DNA from: Chamaelirium japonicum
Taxonomy: Eukaryota; Streptophyta; Magnoliopsida; Liliales; Melanthiaceae
DNA length: 64,000 bases
Direction: 5' to 3'
NCBI GenBank assembly: GCA_947650365.1
Contig: OX393550.1
Span: 94,902,951-94,966,950, forward strand
Part shown: piece by piece, positions 1-11,700 of the stretch
Layout: every line of letters begins with the position of its first letter
Position numbering within the stretch: position 1 is the first letter of the stretch
Translations under genes and position numbers: made by a program
The notes under the pieces: generated by a model
Seen by the model: the letters and a program-made list of their open reading frames with translations, nothing else
Database searches by the model: none
Told to the model about the DNA's origin: nothing

Positions 1-763
1 CCGACATTTCCCCCCACTTTTCATGGAGTAAGATGGGAATCTCATCCCTTCCCCTTACGAAGGAATACAATTATTGTCTCAGGATTTTTTCTTAAACCCA
101 CCGAAAGGCTCTTTCACTAAGGACCCATTCAACAAAGTTAGCCAAAGTGCAGGCCAATGCAAATTTGGTGGGTGTTGTTGCTATTTGCACCCACGAAATT
201 ACTAGGGCCCCTAACATCAGACGGACACCCCAGTGTGATTCTTGTATTTTATTAGTCCACCATGTTGATAGGACAACCCACGTACGACCGAACCGTTGCC
301 ACCACCTCCCCTTCCCTGACTCCAATTGTTGTCGATATAGCTGGGTACGTCCTCTCGCCTTCCTCTTTCATTCTTTCTTATTTTCTTCCTCTTCAGAAGT
401 AGAAGAGGCAGCGACAGTGGGTTGCCCATCAGCGGTGGTGACAAAGGTGGTGATGCACTTATCAATTGACCTTAGGAGGCTATGGGGACACATCATTATT
501 TAGTTTTTTAATCTATGGTCCTTGGTGTGATAATCAGACCAAACATCCTATAGTGATACAGTTTTGCATGTTCTATTTGAGGCCACTTGTCCTTCAAGAT
601 TGGGGTCTACTCTCATCATTCTAACCTCTTTTCTTTATTGACGACTTGGGGGCAAAGGCTAAGTAAGAAGTCTTTCGGCTATGGCCCTCATGTTATTGAT
701 TAAGGGATCTCCTCATTTATTAAACTTCTATAACCTGATTTGATTCTTCTTATTTAATTGGAT
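1..763. other. Intergenic stretch, nothing recognised
   Basis: I read both strands and see only short open frames without domain signatures. No splice-flanked exon, RNA gene or repeat boundary was supported here. Confidence 0.5.
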
Positions 764-1045
764 AAATTATAAAAAACTTTCAAGAACTCCACCTCATTTC
801 ATATTGGTCCCTCAAGATTGTTTTTATACAATTTGTTCGTTGAACTATGCTCCGTTTGCATTTAGTCTCCTTTGCCAACTTTTGTTCTGAAAATACCCTT
901 GTTCGAAAATCACGAGTCTAGGAAATGGTTGACAGAAGGGGGTAAATGCAGACGGAGCATAGTTCATTGTTCAAATTGTTCAAAAAATAAGCTGAGGGAC
1001 TAATGTGACATGATGTGTATAGTTTAGGGGTGCTTTTTGTAATTT
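764..1045. repeat. Foldback MITE-like element
   Basis: The two ends of this 280-bp segment are imperfect inverted copies of about 100 bases. The left arm starts AAATTATAAAAAAC, the right arm ends in the near complement, and the inner arms share the motif ATGCTCCGTTTGCAT with its complement. A related element lies at about 57958-58335. No coding capacity is visible, so it is probably a non-autonomous DNA transposon. A clean target duplication was not found. Confidence 0.55.
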
Positions 1046-1303
1046 AATAATAATTCGGTTGGGGTTTGCCTAATCCTACCTCACCTTGCGGGTCTCTCGA
1101 AAAGAAAAGAAGACACATACATCCATTTGAAGGGAGTGGGTCTATTGACACACCAAGTATTTCTTTTGGCACACCAAATACTCCACACCCCACTTAGTTT
1201 TAAAATTTTATATATTTACTCATTGCTCACAGCCAATTTTTAAAAAATCATATACTATCATTTTTTTTCAAATTACTCCACACACACACACACATCCAAA
1301 CCC

Positions 1304-1549
1304 TAACACCCTACCTCCTCCATCAACTGCTCCGACGAGCTCCTCTCCGCTCTCCGTCCCTCCCTGAGCTCCCCTACCTAGGTGTCGTAGGTTTCTCCTT
1401 CCGTCGATTTTATATCCATCTAACACCCTACCTCCTCCATCAACTGCTCTGATGAGCTCCTCTCTACTCTCCGCCCCTCCCCGAGCTCATCTCCTCACCG
1501 AGCTCCCCCGCCCAAGCGCAATAGGTTTCCCTCGTCGATTTTCTCTCCG
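1304..1549. repeat. Tandem duplication, two ~120-bp units
   Basis: Two consecutive diverged copies (1304-1420 and 1421-1549) both begin TAACACCCTACCTCCTCC. Both contain a GACGAGCTCCTCTC-like stretch and a TCGTCGATTTT-like 3' part. No function is apparent. Confidence 0.6.
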
Positions 1550-3390
1550 TAATCGTCTACCAGCATCCAAACCTTACGTTCGGCCAATCAGAGCCAAACA
1601 TTATACAATATATTCGGTCAACCATTGCTGAACATGGTACAATACGTTCGGCTTCCCAAACAGTATGTTCAGTCGTGGCCAGCCAAACGTATTCGGTTCT
1701 GGTTGGCTAAACATGTCTTGAGCAGAAGAAAAAAAAAAACCTGAATGTTTTGATCATTTTATTTGGGGATAATTTTGTAATAAAAAAAACTTTCAAAACT
1801 GTGTTTGAAGAGCAAACATTGGTGTGCCCATAGCAGCTCTCATTCGAAGGGGAGAAGAAAATAGCACAACTGCCCTTCCTAATGCAGCCAAGACTGCGGC
1901 TGTGATTGGCCTAGCAGGGGGGTGGATGCGGCTTGCACTTTGACAGTCCATGTTTGGGCGGAGCATTATGTGGGCAGCCACCGGCTCGCCTACGGACAGC
2001 CATCCACTGAAATACGCTATTATCGATGAGAGAGAAAGCACAGCCCACCCCACACTGTCTCTCTCCTCGGCTTCCAATGAGGAGGTAGCTTTCGGACAGG
2101 TCGGCCAACCCTACTTAATAAGACTTGGCAGCCCATGCGGTCGGCCCATTCTCAGCGCAGCCCATTTGGGTTGCTTGGCGCACAAGCAATGTTTGCAATT
2201 GGAAAGCGTGAACTCGACGTTTCGAACGAGTGAAGTTCGAACGTGCAAATACGACGATTCGAACGGTGGCAGTTTATTCGTTTGGCCCGTTCGAAAGTGT
2301 TGATTGGCACGGGCAATAGCGGCCCACCTCTGAGGGGTTACACCTGTTTGATCCAAGGAATGCTTCAAGCACTTGTTGGCCGACGAATCATTGCATTAGT
2401 TGAATGAACAGTTCCTCCACAAGAAAAGACTAGACAATAATTCAAAACTCTGACCGAAACCAGAGAGCATTCAAGCATCATCAGACGATTTCTCAATTAC
2501 CCCGTTTGTACTTGCAATTTTATTGGAGGAAGAAAATTTTGTTTAAAAGATAGCGATTTTAGATTTCGTGCCTTGAAATCTTTTGAATAATTCATCATTG
2601 TTTCACGCCAATTTTTTCATACGGATTGAACCGAAGCATCTAGGCAAGATGTATGGTCACCTCAAAGTTGTATCCGTGGTGTAATCCTGTGTTGGATGAA
2701 TCACATTGATACGTAACGATATGACTGTTGTACCTCCCTTGGATTGGATCGTTGATTATTCCGCAACATTCTTATCCAATTGAAAGTGGGGGCAGTGCCA
2801 ACACTAAGAGACCAAAGGCTGCAAGGGCACCAAAATAGCCATAATAGAAACTCCCAGTACCTCAAGGGCTGATGAGCTCCAAGCTACAATCCAATACAGT
2901 ACACTCCAGAAAACGACAACACAAAGGAGGCTTCAGGGAAACTTCCATGGATTCACAGAATCATCTTCAATCCAGTGAAAAAACATGTAGGGGAGGACAG
3001 CAGCCATGGCTCATTTGGAGCATACAGAAACACCCACAGAGACAAGGGAGAGAAGCAGAGAAATGAATTGCCGGCAATCCATCAAACAGACATGAGCAAC
3101 ATGGAACACTTCAACCCACTTCCAGGGGATCACAGAATTAGCAGCTAATTCACCGCTCGCCCACATCGTAATGGTCACTTCCGGGACTCGAGCGATGATT
3201 AAAAACAACAAAAATGCTTCGATAAAAGAATTTTTACAGCTCCAGCCGTTCTCAGGCGGTATTTCCCTGTCTGGAATTGTTCCATCTCCTGCATTTCCCG
3301 ACAAGAGAAGGAAAGCGCATCACTTGCGAGGCCAAGATAGGAATAGAGTAGCACCCGAACCGGCCGTCAGTTGAGGTGTGGAAAACTTCT
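1550..3390. other. Intergenic DNA and probable WRKY 3' flank
   Basis: No gene is recognised. The part just below 3390 should contain the 3'UTR of the WRKY gene that reads leftward across it. Around 1580-1720 a TTCGGT motif recurs several times without forming a regular array. Confidence 0.4.
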
Positions 3391-5434
3391 TCATGTGTTG
3401 GCAGACTGGGTTAGTAACCTCGTGTGGTTGTGCTCGCCTTCGTAAGTAACAATGAGCATCGAGGGGTCTTCGAGGCACCTCTCGACATGCTTCCTTGCAG
3501 GGCAGCCCCTCATGCTGCTGCATTTGTAGTATCCCCTGCATAAGATTCCGTGGGTACTCTTTCTGAGTCGGTTCTTGTAATATTTTTGTTCACCAAATCC
3601 AAAATAATCAAATACAATGAAAGACGAGTCGACTTCCCACAACCAAGGTTTTAAATGTGCATTAAAAAAAAATTTGTCGGATTTTGATCAAATGTCGGTG
3701 GCAATTTTGTACTTTTAACGAGAGATTTCGGTGGAAATTTATCAGATTTTGGTCAATTTCAACAAAACATTGATCTGTTATGAAACAAGTTCGGAAGGGA
3801 AGGGGAAAATAAAATTTTTCACTGAAGAGATGGAATCTTTTAATGAAAAAGAAGAATATTTTCAGTGAAATTGTCCGAAAAGACAGAATGTCGGATTTCG
3901 GTGAAATGTCGAACTTTTTTTTTACCAACATTTCGTGATAGCGAACCACAATTTGGTACTACAAAATTTCAGACAATTTCTACAAGTAATCATCGGAAAA
4001 ACTATATGTATTTTGGCCATTTCATGAGAAATTTGTTGACATTTGATTCCATGCTCATAGTATATACAATAATATAGTTCTTATTGCATACATACAAAGT
4101 AAAGAATGTAAACAAAGCTTCCTGATATTATCCTATTAACTTGTGAAGAATACCGCGTTCCGTACAATTTGATGATAATTGCTCCGTCGGTTTGAGAACC
4201 ATCATCGGTGGGAAACAGAAATCCAACATAACATGTTTATCATGGAAAAGACCGGTCGCGAATAAAATGGTCTCAAATTATCGCCGAATCCTTAAATCAT
4301 AACAAGTATAAAGATAACAAACCATACCGTGAATTTGAAAAAACTTTACTAGGCCAAAGTTTTCTATGGAAATGAGGAATGTGATGTAGCAACCCATTAA
4401 AAAGAAATGTGGTGTGATGAGTATATTATACCTAGGATGTGGAGAACCCTTGATTGGCTTCTGCCCATACTTCCTCCACGAGTATTCATCCGGAGGGATG
4501 TCGGCGAGCTTGTTACTGATAGCGGGCACCTTGATGGATCTCCTCACTCTTAGCTTCCTACAAATTCATTAACAAAAATGGAAACTTTGATTAATTTTTT
4601 TTTGATGGAAAAGGAAACTTTGATTCGATCCTGAATCAACAGGAAGTGAGCACAGCTTCCGCGATCTAACCTCCTCTTCGAACAGTGGCACCTGCCGCTG
4701 GTGGCGCATTTGCCGCTGCCGTCCTCCCCCCGGCCCGAGCACCTCCGCTTCGGAGGCGGGCACGGGTTCGCCGGATCGGACGGCTGCGACCCGCTGATCA
4801 GGTTGAACACCCTCCCATCCAGACTCGCTGCGCTCCCATCCATGCTCAGGGACGACACGAAAGACCTTGTGGATGATGCGGTCGGCGTGCAGCTCGAGCC
4901 GTCGAACGTGAGGTTCACGCCGCCGATGCTCCTCCGATAAACGTCGGCCTGGAATTTCATGTGCTGCTGCTGCTGAAGCTGAAGCCTGTGGCTGTTCTGC
5001 TGCTGCTGGAGGAACTGCAGGTGGGTGGAGGGGCCCTGGAGTGTGGTCCTACAGGAAGCCAAGTCCATTTCCAGCATTGGGTTCTTGGCAAACATCTTGT
5101 GGGGGGCTTGGTGGTTGATGTTGGAATTGGAATCCAACCCTGTTGCTGGGAAATCCAAAAGATTGGGAGAAGGGTAGGCCTTAAACGATACTGGGTTGTC
5201 TGAGATCATCAGCTGATGGTTGTTGGGGGTCTGGATCTTCTTCACTCTCCTCACCCTTGCATGACCCACACCATGACCAAGCAGGGAAACCAATTTCTTG
5301 AATCTTGAAACGGCTTCCCCTGTTCCTGCCATCAGCTTCCCACACTGCAGCTCATCCTGGGGATGAGAAAGCAGGGTGAGGACTCTATAGCAGCTCTCCA
5401 CAGCACCTCTACCAGCCTCTTCCACCTCCTCCAT
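3391..5434 (-). CDS. WRKY: WRKY transcription factor, group IId (WRKY21/39/74-like)
   Basis: Sequence-specific nuclear DNA-binding protein that recognises W-boxes (TTGAC core). Coding exons read on the minus strand are 5434-4671, 4557-4432 and 3535-3391. They join in phase to 344 residues, and all introns are GT-AG. Residues 41-63 form the group IId C-motif ([11 protein letters not shown]...GHARVRR), a known calmodulin-binding segment. Residues about 222-260 are the Cys/His/Arg-rich plant zinc cluster. Residues 282-288 are WRKYGQK, followed by a zinc finger with C302, C308, H332 and H334 (C-X5-C-X23-H-X-H). The second intron splits the Arg codon just before GYYKC, the conserved R-type position. 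The start MEEVEEA is the usual N-terminus of the WRKY21/39/74 clade. The C-motif ends HARVRR rather than the common HARFRR. The 896-bp second intron holds AT-rich, repeat-like sequence. The gene looks intact; the exact orthologue is not assigned. Confidence 0.95.
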
Positions 5435-6038
5435 CTCACCTCCACACCCTCAAACCCCCCACTAAAAAGGAGCTCCCAAACTCCTCACCATGAGTCAAAT
5501 CCCTGCAAAACCACAACAGGGGATGAAGAAGGAGGAAAGGAAAAAAAAACCCAGATGGGATTTTGATGGGGTTTTCTCTGATTGATCTCACAAGGCTGGT
5601 TGAAACACATGAATGGATTGGAATGTTTGCATGGGAGTTAATCCAGAGGGAAAATACTAGAAAGCCCAGATGAGTTGACTGATGATTTGGAACAAACAGG
5701 TAAAGAATTTATGGCATTAAATGCATAGAACTCAAACATAATAAGATTAAAAAGAAAAAGAAAAAAAAAAAACCTGTATATAGGCCCCAAAATCCTGAAC
5801 CAAGCTCAGAAGGCAGATCTCTTCACAGCACCATTCAAGGCTAAGATGGAGGGGAACAAGGAAAGCCTACCCAGTTTAGATTAAGAACAGATGGTATGCT
5901 GGGCTGCTTTGCATGAAGGAATAAAAACTAGCCCAGATGGAGGACTGGAGGTGCCAAAGTCGATTTCCACAGGGGGTTAAGTGAAAAAGAGACAGAAAGC
6001 AGAGGGGAAAAGATGAGGAGTGAAGTGACTGACTGACC
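5435..6038 (-). promoter_or_regulatory. WRKY 5'UTR with probable intron and small uORF
   Basis: Upstream of the WRKY start, a pyrimidine tract followed by TTTTGCAG makes a strong acceptor at 5503. A fitting donor AAG|GTCAGTC lies at 6038/6037. This suggests a 5'UTR intron of about 535 bp. Between the acceptor and the main start lies an ATG with a nine-codon frame (5491-5462, MVRSLGAPF) that could lower translation. All of this is inferred from splice consensus only. Confidence 0.45.
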
Positions 6039-6620
6039 TTGGATTCGGAGACGGCTCAGACGGGCAAACCCTAGGCTGGTGGTGGCCTCGTCCCCATTGC
6101 TTGCCTCAGGGATTGGAAGGTGTGAAAGTGAAGACGTCAGCCAGGATGGTATTTTCCATCTTTTTTGAAGGGATTTTGCATATAGCCACCCAAAAACTAG
6201 ACTAATTGTATAACCTCCGTCAAATTCATATTTATTTATCGACCCCTACAAACTATGCTACTGTGCAAATCAACGCCTCGGTTAACTGATATCGAATTCG
6301 GAAGAATAATCCGTGTATATTCATATAGTCTACTTTCACCTAGCCTTATCGTGTAGACTTTAGCCAAATCAAATGACCATTTAATCCTCAATTTCGGAGT
6401 TAATGCAACCTCATCTCCTCTATGTTTACCTTAATTTAGGTTTTGTTTTGTTTGATTCAAGTGTAAAATTGTCTCAGTAAAACCGCTGTCTAAAAGGACT
6501 AGTCAATCTATATATGTACGTGGAATATCTCCCCAAATAGTTTTTAGGGTTTGATATGTAAATATAAGTTTCTAAGGATTAATTGCAATCTATCTAGTTT
6601 TCATTGGTGGTAGTCGGAGG

Positions 6621-7136
6621 TAGGGGTGGCAATTATTGGCCCGACCCGCCAACCCGACCCGAACCCGACCCGAAGTTAGCGGGTTTGGGTTTGGCCTAAA
6701 CGAGTTCGGGTCATAAACGGGTCGACCCGATTGACCCGTTTATTTAATGGGTCGGGTTCGGGTTTGGCCTTATAACCCGATTGACCCGACTTGACCCGTT
6801 TAACAAATGGGTCGTGTCAACCCGACCCGACCCAAGCCAACCCGACCCAACCCGATCAAACCCGGCCCAATCCGACTTGTCTTGACCCAACCTGATAGGT
6901 TTACATGGGTTCTGTTGACCCAACCCGAGCCAAACCGACCCGACACGACCCAACCCGTTTAGTAAACGGGTTAAACGGGCCGGGTCGGGTCAACCCGTTT
7001 ATTAGGCGGGTCGGGTTTGGGTTTAAGTTTTTGACCCGTTTATTAAACGGGTCGGATTCGGGTTGGGTGTTTTGCCCTTATAAATATGTCTCAACCCGAC
7101 CCGAACCCGACCCGACCCGACCCATTGCCACCCCTA
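6621..7136. mobile_element. hAT-type MITE, TAGGGGTG family
   Basis: Terminal inverted repeats TAGGGGTGGCAA / TTGCCACCCCTA are flanked by an exact 8-bp target duplication GTCGGAGG (6613-6620 and 7137-7144), the hAT hallmark. The 516-bp interior has no transposase and consists largely of permuted ACCCGACCCG and complementary GGGTCGGGT runs, which can fold back. The well-kept ends and duplication argue for a fairly recent insertion. Confidence 0.9.
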
Positions 7137-7144
7137 GTCGGAGG

Positions 7145-7655
7145 TGGTAGCGAGCAGCGGTGACTGAGGCGACGAGCGCAAGCAACGGAGACGAAGGTGG
7201 CGGGGAGTTTGGGTTAGGTTTAGGATTATGAAATCTAGGTCTAGGGTTTATCCCATGGCCTGTAGATTTCAGGTTAGAGAGATCGGTTAGGTTGGTGAAG
7301 TGGTTCAGTTAGGTCCGACGACGGCGATGGGGGATTCGGTTAATCCGGCGGTGACGGGGTGGGGTCTGGTTAGGTTCGACGACGGCATGGTGGGGCTCGG
7401 TTCGTTTCAGTAGCGGGGGATGAGTGGTAACAAATATAAATTCGTAGTGTGATGAGAGATATTTTCGTCCACAAGAGTTTGAGATTAAATAGAAAGGTAG
7501 TCGGGACTGCAGTTCGAATTGATCATCTAGGATGGGTTTCTTGCTAATTCCTTTAAAAAAAATTGACGTTGAGCAGTGTCTAAAATGTTAGATACTAAGA
7601 TTAAGAGGGGGCAAATCGAAATAAGTGGGAGTGGGTCCTGAATCCTGATCATCCG
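7145..7655. other. Intergenic stretch with a module shared with 25.3 kb
   Basis: No gene is seen. About 7166-7290 resembles 25290-25400: both share GCAAGCAACGGAGAC and then TAGGTCTAGG(G)TTTTAT followed by CATGG. This points to an unnamed dispersed repeat. Confidence 0.4.
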
Positions 7656-8418
7656 GTGACTTACCCGTTCAAAGGCCGTCCATCAAATAGACTCCATGCG
7701 GGGCCCGTTTTAATCGGACGATCCAATCGGTACAATCCGGTGACGGGAAACGGACGGCGCCCGTCTGAACTGCGGTCGCTGTTGCCGATCCACTGCCGCG
7801 GGGCCCACCCTGGGATCACAGTAGTCGTAGGACACGTGTCGATAGGAGCTTCGCTCGGTGCGGCGTGTATCGTGTTGGCTTTGTTGACCGTGGCAGCCTT
7901 TGCTTCGTGCGAGGAGCGCAGGGGACGCTGGCTGGGGAGGGGGGGAGTTGAGTCAGTCCAAGGGCGGGACCCACGAGTCAGGGGAGCCGTTGACTCCCGC
8001 GGGGACCACCGTCGTTATCTCCCCACCATTTTGGGTTTAAATCTGTGGCAACAGCTATCGGTTACTTTGCCGGCGCCAGGAGGCAAACTTGAAACGTTTA
8101 AAAGAACCACTATTGCCGGGACCCACTTCTACACCCTCTTATATAAAAGTCTATATCTATATCTATATCGATGTAATAGGGGAGGGTTTTGTGGGGGTAT
8201 ACACAACGATTAGAATCTCTTTCCGAATTTTCATAGCACATGATCTCGGCCGTGCAAATACTCACTCCCTCTCCAGCCTGTCAAAACTCTCTTCCAAAAT
8301 CACGCCCCATCATCCGATCTCTCGCGACCCCTGATCCCCTCGCCCAAATCAAACCCCCCCCCCCCCCCCCCCGTCGATCCCTCGAACAGACGATCCCTGC
8401 TCCCAAATCATACCCCCA

Positions 8419-8473
<55 letters not shown>

Positions 8474-8785
8474 AGACCCCGATCTCATACCTTCTCTCTC
8501 TAGACCCCGCTCCTCCTCTTCCACACAACCCCGATCTCGCCCTCTCTCTCTCCCTCCCTCCCCCCAATCTCTTTCGACCCCTGATCCCCGCGCCCAAATC
8601 AACCCCGGCCCCACCCTCCGACCCGTGCTCCTCCTCCCCTCCTCTTCATGGCAACAAATCTCCCAAAACCATTGATCCATGTGCCCAAATCAACCCCCAC
8701 CCTCTGACCCCATGCTCATCCTCCCCTCCCTCTCTGCCACGATCTCCTTCTCCGCTTCATGGCAACAAATCTCCCCCCTCTGAAT
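7656..8785 (+). promoter_or_regulatory. Promoter-like region cut off by a copia insertion
   Basis: This GC-rich stretch has plant promoter features in order: the palindrome GACACGTGTC (7831-7840, a G-box/ABRE), W-boxes TTGACC (7884-7889) and TTGACT (7990-7995), and a TATA box TATATAAAA (8140-8148). A pyrimidine-rich leader-like sequence follows, with a C19 run (8354-8372), a (TC)n run (8421-8471) and degenerate copies of a unit ending GCCCAAATCAA. A 185-residue open frame crosses the region but has no recognisable domain and ignores these signals. The downstream gene, if there was one, is not visible because the copia element begins at 8786. Confidence 0.4.
8421..8471. repeat. (TC)n microsatellite
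   Basis: About 25 uninterrupted TC dinucleotides lie in the leader-like zone after the TATA box. Pyrimidine dinucleotide runs of this kind are common in plant 5'UTRs. Confidence 0.95.
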
Positions 8786-11700
8786 TGTTGGAATTGATGT
8801 GTTCTAAGCTTGTAAAACTTTGAGTTTTGATCTAATAATAAAGGATGGATGTTATTATATGAGATGCATATTGGTACGTAATATAATTACGTGTTCTTGT
8901 CAGGACTTAGAGTTATGGTTACATGGTAGTTCACTGAGCTGAAGACTAAATGAATAGGTTATATATAACCTAAATTAGTTCACATCTATGATCAGGTTGG
9001 TCACCTCATCATGACAAACTGTTGGCGATGATAGTGCATGGGGAGTCTTCATCATGGTCATCACCATGCACAATATCCGTGGCCGAACAGAACCAACAGG
9101 TACACAGATCAGTGGGTAGACGCTGGTGCACTAAACCGTGCTTCTGCTTAGGGTAAGACGGTCCTAAACCCTGAGGAACCATGACTGATGGGCTAACCAG
9201 TTGTGTGGTGCTTTGGTGCATCAATATATGAGGATCCAATCATGTGATTCAAAACCACGGTGCGCTGAGTTACCCGGCTGGCGTCACATTAGCATGTCAG
9301 TCCTGCAGGTCATCCACTTCCTTAATAGGATGTGCGTTCCCTAGTCTGACTTACGTCGTACCAAGCCCAGGCCTAGTGGTCATCAGTTAGACTGTTGACC
9401 GGGTTTGATTACTCGACGGGGTAATAAGTGGGTATGACGTATGTACAACTTGGAAGGAACCAAGTCATATGAGCACTCGAGTCTGACGGTGTTCTCCACC
9501 GCTCGAATCGACTCATGGCACCAAGTGGAGGGACAACACGTTTACCATTACTAAGCGGAGAGCGGGGGTATGCGAGAGAGAACATAATAAGTCCGGGAAG
9601 AATAGAGTGCAGCCTGCATTGCACTCTAGGTGGCTACACAAGTTAACTCAGACTCAGAGGGTCGATGGTACACTCGGGTAGTGTGTTGACATAGTCCGAG
9701 TTGGAAGCTATGAACCCTGATCCCTGAAGGTTCCACCTTATCCACACTTTGTATGGTTCTCAAACTATCTCCTCGATTCACGAGGTGAATAAATTTAGTC
9801 CGAATGAAATACGATCCGCGTGTGCTTTGCACTAGTTCACGGTGGTCGCATATGCACGTGTGTGTACTAGGATATAAATCCGGAGTAGTACGGAGACACA
9901 CTAGGTCACAACCTAACCCTAGTGATGTTTGTGACACGGGTGCGATGCATCGGTACATGTTGTGAGTTGACCGGATGACTTCACTAAGCGCACCCCAGTA
10001 ATAGTGAAAACACTAGTCATAGTTTACTCGGGGGCATCATGCGAGTTTCCGGTGTGAAGGGCAACTAGAGGTGTGGGGGTGCTTTAGGAAACCCAGGGCA
10101 CCACCACACACTAGGGTGGCCGAACCCTCACATGTGGACAGGGCATAGCCGCCCCCCCTTGTTTCTAGGGTTTGCAGTTGCAAACTTCAAGGAGAGGGGG
10201 GGACCGGTTATAGGGAGTTGACCAAGAGGGGGGGCCGGCCCTAGGGTTCCTATAGGGAGACGACCTTCACATGGAAAAGAGATAGAGAGAGAGAAGCAAG
10301 GGCTGGCCCTAGCTTCTAGGGCTTGCATAGGGTCGACCGCCCCTATATGAGAATAGGGAGAGAGGGGGGCCAGTCGAACCCCCCCTCTAGCTCCTTCTCT
10401 CTCATCTTCTCCCCTCTTGTGCGGTATCGGACTTCATCCTTGCACGACGAATCAAAGACGAAAAAGGGTCGTTCATCGGAGGCACTCAGAGATCCGATAG
10501 CGACGTTCCGTGCAATGTATGAGATCGAGTGAACGAAGAAGGCTTCTTCCTCTCGCATATCGTCATCCATATTCACGGGAGTTCTTCCGTCTCTATCGAT
10601 AAAGAAGACAATACTCCGCGGTTAAAAGATCTGCACGAAGGTATGCATCGTACTATCTCGTAATCTAGCGTAGTCTCGGATTGCATCCATGCTAGATATT
10701 CAATTAGCTAGATTGACCTTATGGCATTCGTTTTCCATGCACATATATGCATGTATATTAGTATCGTAAAAGTTTTATCGTGTAACGTGCACCACGCACG
10801 GTCTTTTGATTGGCAAATCGCTTCCATTACCAGCCTCTATCATAGGATTTTTCCAACAATTGGTATCAGAGCTATGAGAGTGGTGTATGTTTCATGACGT
10901 TTCATGAGACTAAGATATGCGCGCATGTTGTCATCAAGGTTCATACTCTTAGATCATGCATTTGTATATAGTATTTGTTCTATGTATCGTGCTTGTAGGG
11001 TGCTGCTATATGAATTATCTAGATTGTGTTTGCTTGCTACTAGGGGTCGGACCCCAAGTTAGCTTTATCTAGATATGCTCTCTTTTGTATGGATGGTTTT
11101 AAGCCATAGGTGAGCGAGTGATGAGGGTTAACCATCCTCGATTTCCAAGGTCATTGCTAAGTTTGTTTTCCTTTCTTTTTAGGAAATTGTGTACGACTGA
11201 GCACTTGCACGTAGCGTACTAGATATTTCGATTACAGATCGAGAAGGAAGACATGATGTGAAGATCCACCATCGGGAGCGTAAGTGAAACTTTGAAGGAT
11301 GAAGATGATCCGGTGAAGTACTCGTGAGTGCCACGAAGAAGCCAGACCAAGGAACATTGCAAAGGAAGCTGGAGAATCTGCACTGTGCCAGTCAGGTTCA
11401 GGGTCGGACCCTGAACTTGATTCAGTCGTTTGATTAATTTCTTTGTTAGTTCTTTATATTCCATATCGAACCTCGATGATATATTATTGTTATTTGTCTT
11501 CAGAGGGAGGACTTTCCCCTCCAGTCCTTGCGACTGTATTAGGATAGGATCCCGCTATATGAAGCCCATTATTTAATTGATTTTTGATGATAGTGGGATC
11601 CCATCACATATGGTTATGCCACCATTAGGTCAACACCTGCTTAGTCGGGTGTGCCTACTTGGTCAGCATCGAAACCTAGAATAAGATAGATCTCCACTAG

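Noticed and set aside
3662-3949. AT-rich open frame in WRKY intron 2
   Set aside because: Phenylalanine-rich composition artefact within an intron; no domain.
7656-8213. 185-codon open frame
   Set aside because: No domain, GC-driven openness, and it overlaps promoter motifs and a TATA box; more likely non-coding.
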